A stretch of DNA of 23,387 nt, from contig JANQEY010000186.1 in NCBI GenBank assembly GCA_028278125.1, forward strand, positions 1 to 23,387, in the 5' to 3' direction. This document shows, one piece after another, positions 1-10,047 of the stretch (its first letter is position 1; the number at the start of each line of letters is the position of its first letter). This DNA comes from a bacterium (GTDB lineage Bacteria > Electryoneota > Electryoneia > Electryoneales > Electryoneaceae). Position numbers and translations under genes: made by a program. The notes beneath the pieces are model-generated. The model had not been told where the DNA came from, searched no databases, and saw nothing but the letters and a program-made list of their open reading frames with translations.

Positions 1-1973
1 TTCCTGGTTACTTCCATATCTGCATAGGGATGATCGGGATTATCACCCCAGAATGCCTGGTTCTGCATCCACAACATCTCACCATGGCCATAGACAGGGT
101 AATATGACATCGCCTCGGAATACCCATGATCCATCCACTGGATACCCCTTTTAATCGCTTCCTGAACCGTACAATGGTGGAAATGGATGCCTGATGTTCT
201 CAAGTACTCCAGGCTGTTTGAAGATAAATCGATCTCTTCAGCATCTTCGAAAATCGCATCGAAAACCCTTTTGTGCTGTTCCGGATCATTATATGTGAAT
301 TCCTGTGAAGTTGTGTATTCGAGAAAGCCGGATTCCGATGTATGGTGATAGGCATGAAGACCAATATTCATGCGGTTTTCCCACCCGAAATTTACATCGC
401 CTGAGTCCAACAAACGAAGGAAGTCCTTGTATTCTTCAGGACAGTTGGTCAATCTCAGTTCACCATGAGCATTATTCCAATCATAATCAGGTGCATCATA
501 TGTTACATACGTGTCGCCCTCCTCAAATCCATTGTTTTCCAGGGGAATCTCAAGCTGGTTTTCAAACAGGTGAACATCGTCAACAAAAACACTTCCACCG
601 GCATATTCCAGCAAAATTTGCATTTGGTAGTTTTCTTCCAGCAGAATGCCTTCAGCGACGGAGAAATTTAGTTCCTGCCATTTACCTGTTGTTGTTCTGA
701 AACATTCAGATCTTTCTATCTCATTATTTGAAGGATCAAGTATTACAATGTATATACCACCTTCACCGGTTAGCTCCCCACGGATCATTGCCCAAAGTGA
801 AACGTCAATTTCGTTTCCGGGATTCATTGTGAATGCTTGCTTCACATAACAGGATTTGTCCGCATCGACTTCCATCCTGCAAGAACGGTTCCCTTCAAAT
901 CTGTCAAACGGTACCCATGAGATATTTGCCCTGTTTAAGCGCCATCCATATTGAACACCCTGGCTGTACCCCCACAGATACATCAGTTTGTCATAGATGA
1001 CAACCATGGACATTTTGAACCAGGGGAAGTTCTCCAGTATCCGTACCATGCTGCTCTGAAGGGGATCGTCAGGATCGTTCGGTATAGTTGGGTATTTCCA
1101 TTGGTTTCCAAGTGGAAAATCATCCCCGATATAAAACAATGCTCCTTCTGCGCCGTAGGGATGGGGTGAGGGTGAGGCCATAACACGCATAAAATCGAAC
1201 GCATGGTGATCCACCGGATCAACTGTTAATAGAAATTCACGTCGAATTCTATCACCCGGTACTAGAACTGAGTGAACTTTGGGTCCTATTTCAGCTCCCC
1301 TCGGATTACCCGTACGCATTACTCTTTGTTGAACCTGCCTCTCACGCTGGATAAAATCGCCATGAAAAGGATTGCTCAAGCTGGTAACAAATTCAAGATC
1401 ACTATTACGTAAGGCAAAACCATTCTGCAGGCATGTTTCATGGGGTGGAAGATCATTAATTGAAATTGCGTATGATCCTGCTGTGTTCATAAAAACACAT
1501 GTGTCAAAAGGTGTCCCTTCAAACGCGATAACCGCATCATCGAACAGATGAACAGTGTCAGTCGGTATCCACTCTGTAATCAGCTTTACACCCTCACTCA
1601 ATGGTATCCATGTTTGAATGATTTCCAGGTTTCCTTCACCCAGTGCATCAGGCCTCTTCCCCCTCACGATCAATTCAGAATCGTCAATTATTTCACTGTC
1701 AAGGTAAACCATTGGTACATTTTCAGTACCTGCGCCAAAAGCCGGATATGCAAGGTTTAGATTGGACAACCCGGCTTCGTAGGGAAGTATAGTGGTACTT
1801 AGTGAGATGATTGCTCCCGGCGCATTGTCTTGGGTACTGTTAACATTGACAGTAACCGAATAGTTCTGACCTGTGATTTTAAATAATCCAGTATCCGAAT
1901 ATTCAATTGATTGCGCGAAAGTTGTAGTAAATGATAGTAGGAAAAATAGAAGAGATGCGACCGGCCGTTTCAC
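1..1973 (-). CDS. Secreted protein with carbohydrate-binding-like domain and polysaccharide-deacetylase-like segment (3' end beyond window)
   Basis: One frame stays open from a GTG at 1973 to the window edge (657 codons, no stop). The GTG is chosen because GGAGGGGG lies 7 bases before it and the first 20 residues form a signal peptide ending TTTFA. Residues about 343-470 look like a jelly-roll carbohydrate-binding module: aromatic-rich start, a KWQELNFSV strand and a closing VFVDDVHLFE strand. From about residue 475 comes a region with LHAYHHT at 539-545, which resembles the zinc-binding histidine motif of NodB or DUF2334-type deacetylases, followed by a second His cluster (IHFHHC). The aspartates that would complete the site were not located, so enzyme class is inference. 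A role in export and polysaccharide binding or trimming is plausible. The C-terminus, where a sorting domain might lie, is outside the window. Confidence 0.75.
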   Translation of the reverse strand, partial: MKRPVASLLFFLLSFTTTFAQSIEYSDTGLFKITGQNYSVTVNVNSTQDNAPGAIISLSTTILPYEAGLSNLNLAYPAFGAGTENVPMVYLDSEIIDDSELIVRGKRPDALGEGNLEIIQTWIPLSEGVKLITEWIPTDTVHLFDDAVIAFEGTPFDTCVFMNTAGSYAISINDLPPHETCLQNGFALRNSDLEFVTSLSNPFHGDFIQRERQVQQRVMRTGNPRGAEIGPKVHSVLVPGDRIRREFLLTVDPVDHHAFDFMRVMASPSPHPYGAEGALFYIGDDFPLGNQWKYPTIPNDPDDPLQSSMVRILENFPWFKMSMVVIYDKLMYLWGYSQGVQYGWRLNRANISWVPFDRFEGNRSCRMEVDADKSCYVKQAFTMNPGNEIDVSLWAMIRGELTGEGGIYIVILDPSNNEIERSECFRTTTGKWQELNFSVAEGILLEENYQMQILLEYAGGSVFVDDVHLFENQLEIPLENNGFEEGDTYVTYDAPDYDWNNAHGELRLTNCPEEYKDFLRLLDSGDVNFGWENRMNIGLHAYHHTSESGFLEYTTSQEFTYNDPEQHKRVFDAIFEDAEEIDLSSNSLEYLRTSGIHFHHCTVQEAIKRGIQWMDHGYSEAMSYYPVYGHGEMLWMQNQAFWGDNPDHPYADMEVTR

Positions 1974-2208
1974 TTTGTAACCCCCTCCAGAATTGATACC
2001 TGGATTTATCTTCGGCAATTTATGTTCCAGTTTATAAATAATTGTATATATAGTAGATGAGTTTTTCTCGAAAATACTATTGTGAAATGGGTATCCCTGT
2101 ATGTGCACACTGTACACATATAGATGACTATTGCAACCATCTTATTAACATTGTATTCATCAGAAGTTTTTGTATCTCGCTCCCCTCAGTATTTGGATAT
2201 AGTCTTTC

Positions 2209-2238
2209 TTGCAACACATCATGTGGTTCAATTATATT
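2209..2238 (+). promoter_or_regulatory. Candidate promoter for the TPR gene
   Basis: TTGCAA (2209-2214) and TATATT (2233-2238) are separated by 18 bases, in the AT-rich 312-base space between two divergent genes (1974-2285). The same space must also hold the promoter of the minus-strand gene at 1973. A TATACAAT sequence on the minus strand near 2040 is a possible -10 for it, but I see no good -35. Nothing else is recognisable in this stretch. Confidence 0.3.
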
Positions 2239-2285
2239 ATTTGATTAAACAAAAATTAAGACTAACTATTTAGTGGGGAACTGGA

Positions 2286-3290
2286 ATGCGTGTTTTAATT
2301 TTACTTATGTCCCTTTTACTTTTCTTTAGTATTGCGATGGCGCAGACGCCTGAGATTGAAGCAAAACTGGCCGAACGTGACCAGCTTCGCGAGAAAATGG
2401 AAAACGCTACACCTGAGGAATATGAAGCATTAAAAGCCCAATGGACTCAACTGGAAGCTGAGATCAAAGCTTTGATGGAAGGTCTGCAGGCTGACAAGGA
2501 AGCAAAATCTCGAGCTATTTCGCTCTTTAACGAGGGCAACCAGAAGCTCAAAAGCAGACGTTACCCCGAAGCTGAAGCTGCCTATAATGAATCAATATCG
2601 CTGAATCCATTCGAACCTCGGGCTTATTTCCAGCTTGGAAGAACTCAATATGCCCAGAAAAAATATGAGCCTGCTCTTGAATCTTATACAAAAGCCATTC
2701 AGCTTGATAATGCTTATGCTAAGGCACATAACGCCAAGGGTTTACTGCTTCGCAAAATGAAACGTTATGACGAAGCGATTCAGAGCTTCCGTGCCGCTAT
2801 TGCAGTAGAAGGCATTGAAGCGAAAGAGAAGAGCAAGTCATTCAGTGGGATGGGTTTAGTTTACTATAGTCAGAAGAACTTCGACCAGGCAATTGGTGCT
2901 TATGACCAGGCGGTGATGGCAGATGAAACAAATTCCAGTGCCTTTAACTATCTTGGTAAAGCACATGGCGCAAAAAAAGCATGGAGCGAAGCGGCAGAAG
3001 CTTACAAAAAAGCCACGGAACTTGAACCAACAAATCATAAGTACCTGACATCGCTGGCTGAAGCCTATAATAAGCTGGCTAAATACAGCGAAGCCGTAAA
3101 TGCCGCCCAGGCAGCCACAGCAAATCGTGGAAATTTTGCCGCGGCCTGGTTCGAACTTGGCTGGGGTTTGGAGCAGTCAGGACGATTAACTGAAGCGAAA
3201 GAAGCGTACAATAAGGCGTTGCAGGACAGGAATTACCGCCAGGCTGCTCAGTATCAAATCGATCGTATCGACGAGAAATTGAAGCAATAA
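2286..3290 (+). CDS. Secreted or periplasmic TPR-repeat protein
   Basis: The 334-residue product starts with a signal peptide (hydrophobic residues 4-17, cleavage expected after AMA at about 19). Residues about 21-75 are Glu/Lys-rich and probably a helical or coiled-coil spacer. From about residue 77 to the end there are about seven tandem 34-residue tetratricopeptide repeats, with the usual W/Y-A-x-Y pattern and NP at repeat ends (for example SLNPFEPRAYFQLG). TPR arrays are protein-binding scaffolds, so it likely sits in the periplasm as an assembly or adaptor factor; the partner is unknown. The start is the ATG after TGGGGAACTGGA, a modest ribosome binding site. It stands alone between a divergent gene and a convergent one and ends at a strong terminator. 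Confidence 0.9.
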   Translation: MRVLILLMSLLLFFSIAMAQTPEIEAKLAERDQLREKMENATPEEYEALKAQWTQLEAEIKALMEGLQADKEAKSRAISLFNEGNQKLKSRRYPEAEAAYNESISLNPFEPRAYFQLGRTQYAQKKYEPALESYTKAIQLDNAYAKAHNAKGLLLRKMKRYDEAIQSFRAAIAVEGIEAKEKSKSFSGMGLVYYSQKNFDQAIGAYDQAVMADETNSSAFNYLGKAHGAKKAWSEAAEAYKKATELEPTNHKYLTSLAEAYNKLAKYSEAVNAAQAATANRGNFAAAWFELGWGLEQSGRLTEAKEAYNKALQDRNYRQAAQYQIDRIDEKLKQ

Positions 3291-3313
3291 TAAGTATATT
3301 TTAGTTATAAAGC

Positions 3314-3353
3314 AGAGGCTGTCTTAGTTTCAGAAGACAGCCTCTATTTTTAT
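3314..3353 (+). terminator. Rho-independent terminator of the TPR gene
   Basis: A perfect 12-bp stem (AGAGGCTGTCTT pairing with AAGACAGCCTCT) with an 8-base loop is followed by ATTTTTAT. It lies between two convergent genes. The T-rich side serves the plus-strand TPR gene; the other side has no clear T-run. Confidence 0.9.
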
Positions 3354-3374
3354 CTACTATTTTACCGGCTTAAT

Positions 3375-4145
3375 CTATTCAATTACCTGTTTTATTTTCC
3401 TGACTTCGCAGTTGGGATCTTCTTCACATCCGAAGTTAAAATCAAACTGAATTTCCTCACCATCAGGATTATCGGTCTGAATTCCTTCCAATTGAATTTC
3501 AATCTTCTTCATGTCACCTTCCATCTCTGTCTGAACACTGACGTTCTCAGCTGTAATGCCTTCAGCTGCCAGGGCGGTATGGATGGCTGCTTCAGCCTCA
3601 GCGTCAGACATTCCTGTCAGATCAAGGTTAAAATACCTTGTCGCTATTGCTGCTAATGCGTTTCCGCCTATCTCGGTTGTTAAAACTTCGGCCTTGATAG
3701 ACTCGATATCAAGATCCGGTATATTCTTATGCAATGCTGTTCTGATATTTTCCGCTGCTTTATCAGGTGAAACATCAAGGAAGGTATAATTGATAAACAT
3801 TTTATCATCTGCAATTTTGATAAACGTATTCTGCAAGTTTTCCATCTCAATTGAGATGTTTTGCATGTTATCATTGATGAAATTCTCTGTCATGGGAAGT
3901 TGAACTGTTACCAGTGAACCCACCGGCATATCGTAAGTAACAGGTATTAAAAGAAGTGCTACCACCAGTATGGCTACCCCTGCAATACCTATCGCTGTCC
4001 TGTTTATTGTTCTCATCGGGATAAATCTCCTTGTTTTCTGTTGCTCCAAGTGAGCCATGGTTCTTGAGAATTGGAATGGCTCAGGTTCTTCTCTGGACAA
4101 GTCCTTGAGACCTTTTTCAACCTGCGTGGGCAAATTCTCTTTCAT
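3375..4145 (-). CDS. Single-pass membrane protein, probable anti-sigma factor
   Basis: The product has 256 residues: a cytoplasmic N-terminal part of about 50, one transmembrane segment at about 51-68 (AIGIAGVAILVVALLLIP), then an exported domain of about 185 residues ending with a Cys pair in GCEEDPNCEV. That topology, and its place directly after an ECF sigma gene, fits an anti-sigma factor that senses the cell envelope. I see no zinc-type HxxxCxxC anti-sigma motif, so the sigma-binding region is not recognised. The start is the ATG at 4145 because GGAGGG lies 7 bases upstream. In-frame ATGs at 4175, 4160 and 4151 are possible but worse placed. The gene overlaps the sigma gene by 29 bases, which suggests translational coupling. 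The stop is TAG. Confidence 0.7.
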   Translation of the reverse strand: MKENLPTQVEKGLKDLSREEPEPFQFSRTMAHLEQQKTRRFIPMRTINRTAIGIAGVAILVVALLLIPVTYDMPVGSLVTVQLPMTENFINDNMQNISIEMENLQNTFIKIADDKMFINYTFLDVSPDKAAENIRTALHKNIPDLDIESIKAEVLTTEIGGNALAAIATRYFNLDLTGMSDAEAEAAIHTALAAEGITAENVSVQTEMEGDMKKIEIQLEGIQTDNPDGEEIQFDFNFGCEEDPNCEVRKIKQVIE

Positions 4146-4638
4146 TGCCATTCCCTCCATCGTTAAGACTCTCATAGCATTTTCTCAGTTGAGAGCGTCC
4201 CCTGGATAACCTGCTTTTTACAGCAGAATTGCTGACTTTCTGAATCCGGGCGATCTCTTCGACCTTCATCCCGAGAACTTCATAGAGGATAATCGATTCA
4301 CGCTGCTTGAATGGAATCATCCTTAATGCCTGCCGGACAATTTCTTTTTCCTCGAAGGGTAGATTCTCTTCTGAATAAAGCTGTTCTGCCTCATCAATCG
4401 GAAGAAAAACTTTGTACCACTTCTGCCTGGCTTTGCTTCGGTATGAATTCCTGATGATTTGAAGCACCCAGTACTTGAATTTTTCCCTTTCCTTCAATCG
4501 TGAGAAAGAATTCCATGCTTTAATCAAACCATCCTGCAGCAGGTCATCACCATCTGCTTTTGATCCGGCAATCGAACGTGCGTATCGCATCAATTCCGGG
4601 TAGATCGGTTGAAGCAGTGTCTCAAAATCTGTTTTCAT
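4117..4638 (-). CDS. ECF-family RNA polymerase sigma factor
   Basis: This 173-residue protein has the two domains of an extracytoplasmic-function sigma factor. Region 2 spans residues about 8-75 (YARSIAGSKADGDDLLQDGLIKAW, then KFKYWVLQIIRNSYRSKAR). Region 4 spans about 100-155, with a helix-turn-helix (MKVEEIARIQKVSNSAVKSR) that would read the -35 element. It directs RNA polymerase to a stress or envelope regulon, usually including its own promoter, and is normally held inactive by the partner encoded just downstream. The start is ATG at 4638; a TTG one codon earlier is less likely. No strong ribosome binding site is visible. The gene ends in TGA, which shows that TGA is used as an ordinary stop in this genome. 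Confidence 0.93.
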   Translation of the reverse strand: MKTDFETLLQPIYPELMRYARSIAGSKADGDDLLQDGLIKAWNSFSRLKEREKFKYWVLQIIRNSYRSKARQKWYKVFLPIDEAEQLYSEENLPFEEKEIVRQALRMIPFKQRESIILYEVLGMKVEEIARIQKVSNSAVKSRLSRGRSQLRKCYESLNDGGNGNEREFAHAG

Positions 4639-4747
4639 CAACTATGCCATCACCGGTGTTGGTTTCAAATACAAGACGCTCTTCGCAGCAAAATGGTCGC
4701 ATCATTTCTCTGTGCTCTCATACTGAGTGAAAACGATAAACAGAAAT

Positions 4748-4781
4748 CTGCCAAACACTGCCAGACTGGCAGAGATGGCAG
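4748..4781. promoter_or_regulatory. Nested dyad, candidate operator between sigma and dnaK genes
   Basis: A perfect palindrome CTGCCAG-A-CTGGCAG (4758-4772) is flanked by outer half-sites CTGCCA (4748-4753) and TGGCAG (4776-4781), 4 and 3 bases away. Four copies of one half-site in two nested inverted pairs look like a binding site for a dimeric or tetrameric regulator. It lies 110-145 bases upstream of the sigma gene and about 310 bases upstream of dnaK. The rest of the 449-base gap (4639-5087) is AT-rich, with no gene and no CIRCE element. Confidence 0.45.
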
Positions 4782-4950
4782 TGGGATTGGAGAATATCCC
4801 ATATTATCTAATGGAAAAATAGTTCTCTCGAAAAATAATTTCCTTGGTCTACACTTGCATCAAATTCCAGTAGTGTAAAGAAAAAATTTTCCTATGAATT
4901 ACAATAATAAATAATTACGAGTTTAAAGTTTCAAATAGTACTGTTGAAAA

Positions 4951-4980
4951 TTGGAAAATGTTTCTTCAGGGAGCCATAAT
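4951..4980 (+). promoter_or_regulatory. Candidate dnaK promoter
   Basis: TTGGAA (4951-4956) and CATAAT (4975-4980) are 18 bases apart and would give a leader of about 100 bases before the dnaK start. The match is moderate, and other AT-rich hexamers occur nearby. Confidence 0.3.
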
Positions 4981-5036
4981 ATTTCGATTACTCCTGGAAT
5001 GGCACATGCATTGCCTGAATGATGAACGATAGAAAC

Positions 5037-5060
5037 GCGAAAAACATGTAAATATTTCGC
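5037..5060 (+). promoter_or_regulatory. Inverted repeat in the dnaK leader
   Basis: GCGAAA (5037-5042) and TTTCGC (5055-5060) form an inverted repeat around a 12-base AT-rich centre containing ACATGT. It lies 28 bases before the dnaK start codon. It could be an operator or a weak leader hairpin. It is not the HrcA CIRCE sequence. Confidence 0.3.
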
Positions 5061-5063
5061 TAG

Positions 5064-7004
<1,941 letters not shown>

Positions 7005-7037
7005 GTCACCCAACGATCTTCATGTAGATATAAACTC

Positions 7038-7077
7038 AAAAGCACCTGTAAGATGTAAACAGGTGCTTTTTTATTTA
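7038..7077 (+). terminator. Rho-independent terminator of dnaK
   Basis: A 12-bp stem (AAAAGCACCTGT with ACAGGTGCTTTT) and a 9-base loop are followed by a T-run, 33 bases after the dnaK stop. Confidence 0.9.
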
Positions 7078-7171
7078 GACAGTAGACCAATGTGCTCGAT
7101 AACTTGAAATCTGTTACCTGGATTTTTAATTTGCTTTTAATAAAATTCAACCCACCTCTTGCCAGGATTAC

Positions 7172-8488
7172 ATGGAAACAAAACACACAGTCGTCATCGG
7201 TGATTCAAGGGATATGAATGAGGTTCCAGGTGAATCTGTTCATCTTGTTGTTACATCACCACCTTATTGGCAATTGAAAGATTACGGCGAGGCCGGCCAG
7301 ATAGGCTACAATGATTCTTACGAAGAATACATCAACAATCTCAACCTTGTCTGGAATGAATGTTATCGTGTATTGCATAAGGGCTGCCGTCTCTGCATCA
7401 ACATTGGTGACCAGTTCGCTAGGTCAGCATATTATGGTAGATACAAGGTTATTCCCATCCGTGCGGAAATAATCCGTTTCTGCGAAACCATTGGATTTGA
7501 CTACATGGGTGCGATTATCTGGCAAAAGGTCACAACTACCAACACGACAGGTGGCGCATCCATCATGGGATCATATCCATATCCCAGGAATGGAATTCTT
7601 AAGCTGGATTACGAGTTCATCTTGATTTTCAAAAAACTGGGAAGGCAGCCACAAGTATCCAGGGAGATTAAAGAAAGGTCAAAACTGTCGAAGGAAGAAT
7701 GGAATACCTGGTTCAGCGGGCATTGGAATTTTCCCGGAGTAAAACAGACAGAACACCTGGCTATGTTCCCGGAAGAATTGCCGAAACGGTTGATCCGGAT
7801 GTTCTCAATGGTTGGTGATACTGTACTCGATCCGTTCCTGGGGAGTGGAACAACCTGCCTTGCAGCAGTAAACAATGAGCGAAATTCAATCGGTTATGAG
7901 AAAAATCCTGACTTTACAGATGAGATTAAGGACAAACTGGGATTCAGGGACAGGCGAAAATCATCGGGCAGAAATATAGAAATTACAAGTAGTAATCAGA
8001 TATCGGAAAACTTCCAGGATCGTATTGAAGCACTTCCATACATATTCCATGATCCGGTCAGGTTTCAAAAACGATCAAAACCGGTTGAAAATAATTTCGG
8101 TTCAAAAATACGAAATGATGATCAAAATCTAAGGGAAAAATACCATAGAGTTAAAGCAGTGAATCGTCCTGATTTGATTCAATTGGACAATGATGAATTT
8201 GTCAGGTTGATCGGGATTAAACCCGTTAAAGAAAAACAAGAATCAGCGATTAAATGTTTGTCGGAGTATTTCAGCGGTACAAAGATCTACCTGAAATATG
8301 ATTCTGAAACTTTTGACTCGGATGGTAACCGTTATGGATATGTCTTTTTAAGAAACAGAACATTTGTAAATGCGCATCTTATAAAAAGCGGTAATGTTGA
8401 AGTTGATGAAAGTTCTGAATACCGTTTCAAATCGAAATTTTTATCCTACCAAAAAGAAAGCCCGGATAAAAAATCCGGGCTAGAATAG
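7172..8488 (+). CDS. DNA methyltransferase (beta-class amino-methyltransferase) fused to a staphylococcal-nuclease-like domain
   Basis: Residues about 7-255 form an N4-cytosine or N6-adenine DNA methyltransferase. The catalytic motif IV is TSPPY (28-32), and the S-adenosylmethionine motif I, DPFLGSGT (220-227), comes after it, which is the beta-class order. SPPY is more often seen in N4-cytosine enzymes, but the base cannot be assigned. After a polar linker, residues about 326-437 match the staphylococcal nuclease fold: a VRLIGI strand, then DSDGNRYGYVFLRNRTFVNAHL, then a Gly-Asn-Val-Glu-Val turn and a final basic helix. The nuclease arginine in FRLL appears kept (VRLIG), but the D-T-P-E and Y-G-R catalytic segments are changed, so this domain may only bind nucleic acid. 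No restriction enzyme gene is adjacent. AGGA lies 4 bases before the ATG. The last codons form a hairpin that serves the convergent gene. Confidence 0.88.
   Translation: METKHTVVIGDSRDMNEVPGESVHLVVTSPPYWQLKDYGEAGQIGYNDSYEEYINNLNLVWNECYRVLHKGCRLCINIGDQFARSAYYGRYKVIPIRAEIIRFCETIGFDYMGAIIWQKVTTTNTTGGASIMGSYPYPRNGILKLDYEFILIFKKLGRQPQVSREIKERSKLSKEEWNTWFSGHWNFPGVKQTEHLAMFPEELPKRLIRMFSMVGDTVLDPFLGSGTTCLAAVNNERNSIGYEKNPDFTDEIKDKLGFRDRRKSSGRNIEITSSNQISENFQDRIEALPYIFHDPVRFQKRSKPVENNFGSKIRNDDQNLREKYHRVKAVNRPDLIQLDNDEFVRLIGIKPVKEKQESAIKCLSEYFSGTKIYLKYDSETFDSDGNRYGYVFLRNRTFVNAHLIKSGNVEVDESSEYRFKSKFLSYQKESPDKKSGLE
8451..8481 (-). terminator. Terminator of the minus-strand sorting-domain gene, inside the methyltransferase 3' end
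   Basis: A 9-bp stem AGCCCGGAT / ATCCGGGCT with a 5-base loop (8459-8481) is followed, on the minus strand, by TTCTTTTT. On the plus strand it is not followed by T, so it acts for the gene ending at 8506. It overlaps the last codons of the methyltransferase. Confidence 0.8.
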
Positions 8489-8505
8489 ATTGAAATAATT
8501 CCTGG

Positions 8506-10047
8506 CTATTTAAGAAGCATAATTTTGCCGGTTTGCTGGATGTTAAAATTGTCTCCAGTTGCAGTTATAGTCACAAAATAAACTCCACTTGAAAAACCGG
8601 TACCATCCCATTGTACATTGTAACTGCCTGCAATGTAATGTTGATCGGTTAATTCAATTACCTCCCGACCGACTACATCAAATAGTTTTATATTTACTAA
8701 AGCATTAGAAGTGAGATCGAAAGATATCTGAGTCTCAACATTAAAGGGATTTGGATGAACATTAGTTATACTTAATATCTGTTCTCCAGTTGATAAATTT
8801 GTTCTGTGAGCTGGTTCAGTGTTATTAATTTCCTCGAACCAGCCAGAAACAATCCAATCTTCGACACTTTGATTATTGATTTCGAATCCACCAAGTTTTT
8901 CAAACTCAAAACTGTCTTCAGCTATTACCTCGGGATAATCGCCAACTTTTGCGTGATAGGTATATATCCCGGCAGGCGCAAAACCTGGAACAGCTTGGGT
9001 TGGTGAAGCCATGATCATTGCATCACCCACAAGCGCCAGTCCTTCAAATAAGGTCAGTGGACCGTATGAACTCCCATTTGGTAAAGTAAGCTCCGTCCAT
9101 GCGTCAAATATTACGATATTTTCTGTAAGATTTATTACTGTAGCATCCCACAGGAAATTCCCACCATTTGCGGGAATTGCTACAGGCGGATTTGATGGTT
9201 CGGCTATTAGTTCAAGCTCTGGTCCCTCAGCAGTTAATTCATGCGCGTAAATTAGTGAGTTATGGAATAAAACAATCATATCGCCATCCCAGCTGAAGTC
9301 ATCAGCCAGGAACTGGTTGACGCAAATAGCGGTTCCTCTCTCACCGACCAGTGGATAACCATTATCCCAATCAGCAACCCAACCTGAACCTTCAGTTATT
9401 TCTGATTGTGAGAATAACCATCCGCCCGATAACCAGGCTACATCTACCATTATCGGATGTTCAGTGTCAAAATCACCTAATTGAAGTACCGGCTCAAATC
9501 CCATTCCTATACCCCCAATGGAAAAGGGGAGGTATTCATCATCAATTATTCTACCTTCAAGCCGCATCCCTTCGGTCACTGATGAGAAAGTACATACTAT
9601 AGCGCCACCCGCATCAATATAATCAGCCAGAAGATTGCCCAGCCCTATGGCATCACTGAACCATATCACGGCATAAACCCAGACAACATCATATTCAAGC
9701 ATTTCTTCTACGGTGGGTAAGTCTTCGGTATCAACATTGATATGGTCTATTTCTTCAATATCATCATAGGGGAGAAGGAGATCGCCTATTATAGCGGGAT
9801 AGAGATCGTTGCTGAGTGTCAAAATTGATATCGGTTGATCAAGTTCATTGTTATACCGGTATCCTAGTGAATAATCGATCTTCCGTTCACCAGAATTATC
9901 CTGGTTACCTAAGTTTTCGATGGAAGAGACCAGGTTATCTGATAGTGAATAGTCGTTGTTTGTACCGGCTAACGAAGAGTAGCTGACAATAGTAAATAGC
10001 AATACAATACTTAATGTGATTGTAAAATGACGGCGTGAATTTCTCAT
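8506..10047 (-). CDS. Secreted protein with Rossmann/GATase-like domain, Ig-like domain and C-terminal sorting domain
   Basis: The product has 513 residues. A signal peptide occupies about 1-28 (hydrophobic TITLSIVLLFTIVSY, cleavage near SLAG). Residues about 70-270 contain alternating strands and helices with YDVVWVYAVIW, LLADYIDAGGAIVCTFS and HPIMV, which resemble the glutamine-amidotransferase-like (ThuA-like) fold often found in exported FCB proteins; no catalytic Cys-His pair was identified. Residues about 285-395 look like an Ig-type beta domain. The last 80 residues are a sorting domain (HPNPFNVETQISFDL to GKIMLLK) of the type recognised by the type IX secretion system. The function is therefore likely on the cell surface or outside, and the substrate is unknown. 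The start has GGAGGGG 6 bases upstream. It is a neighbour of the three redox paralogues but lacks their thioredoxin domain. Confidence 0.88.
   Translation of the reverse strand: MRNSRRHFTITLSIVLLFTIVSYSSLAGTNNDYSLSDNLVSSIENLGNQDNSGERKIDYSLGYRYNNELDQPISILTLSNDLYPAIIGDLLLPYDDIEEIDHINVDTEDLPTVEEMLEYDVVWVYAVIWFSDAIGLGNLLADYIDAGGAIVCTFSSVTEGMRLEGRIIDDEYLPFSIGGIGMGFEPVLQLGDFDTEHPIMVDVAWLSGGWLFSQSEITEGSGWVADWDNGYPLVGERGTAICVNQFLADDFSWDGDMIVLFHNSLIYAHELTAEGPELELIAEPSNPPVAIPANGGNFLWDATVINLTENIVIFDAWTELTLPNGSSYGPLTLFEGLALVGDAMIMASPTQAVPGFAPAGIYTYHAKVGDYPEVIAEDSFEFEKLGGFEINNQSVEDWIVSGWFEEINNTEPAHRTNLSTGEQILSITNVHPNPFNVETQISFDLTSNALVNIKLFDVVGREVIELTDQHYIAGSYNVQWDGTGFSSGVYFVTITATGDNFNIQQTGKIMLLK

Noticed and set aside
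2057..2248. Small plus-strand frame of 63 codons before the TPR gene
   Set aside because: No ribosome binding site, unusual composition, and it covers the likely promoter region.
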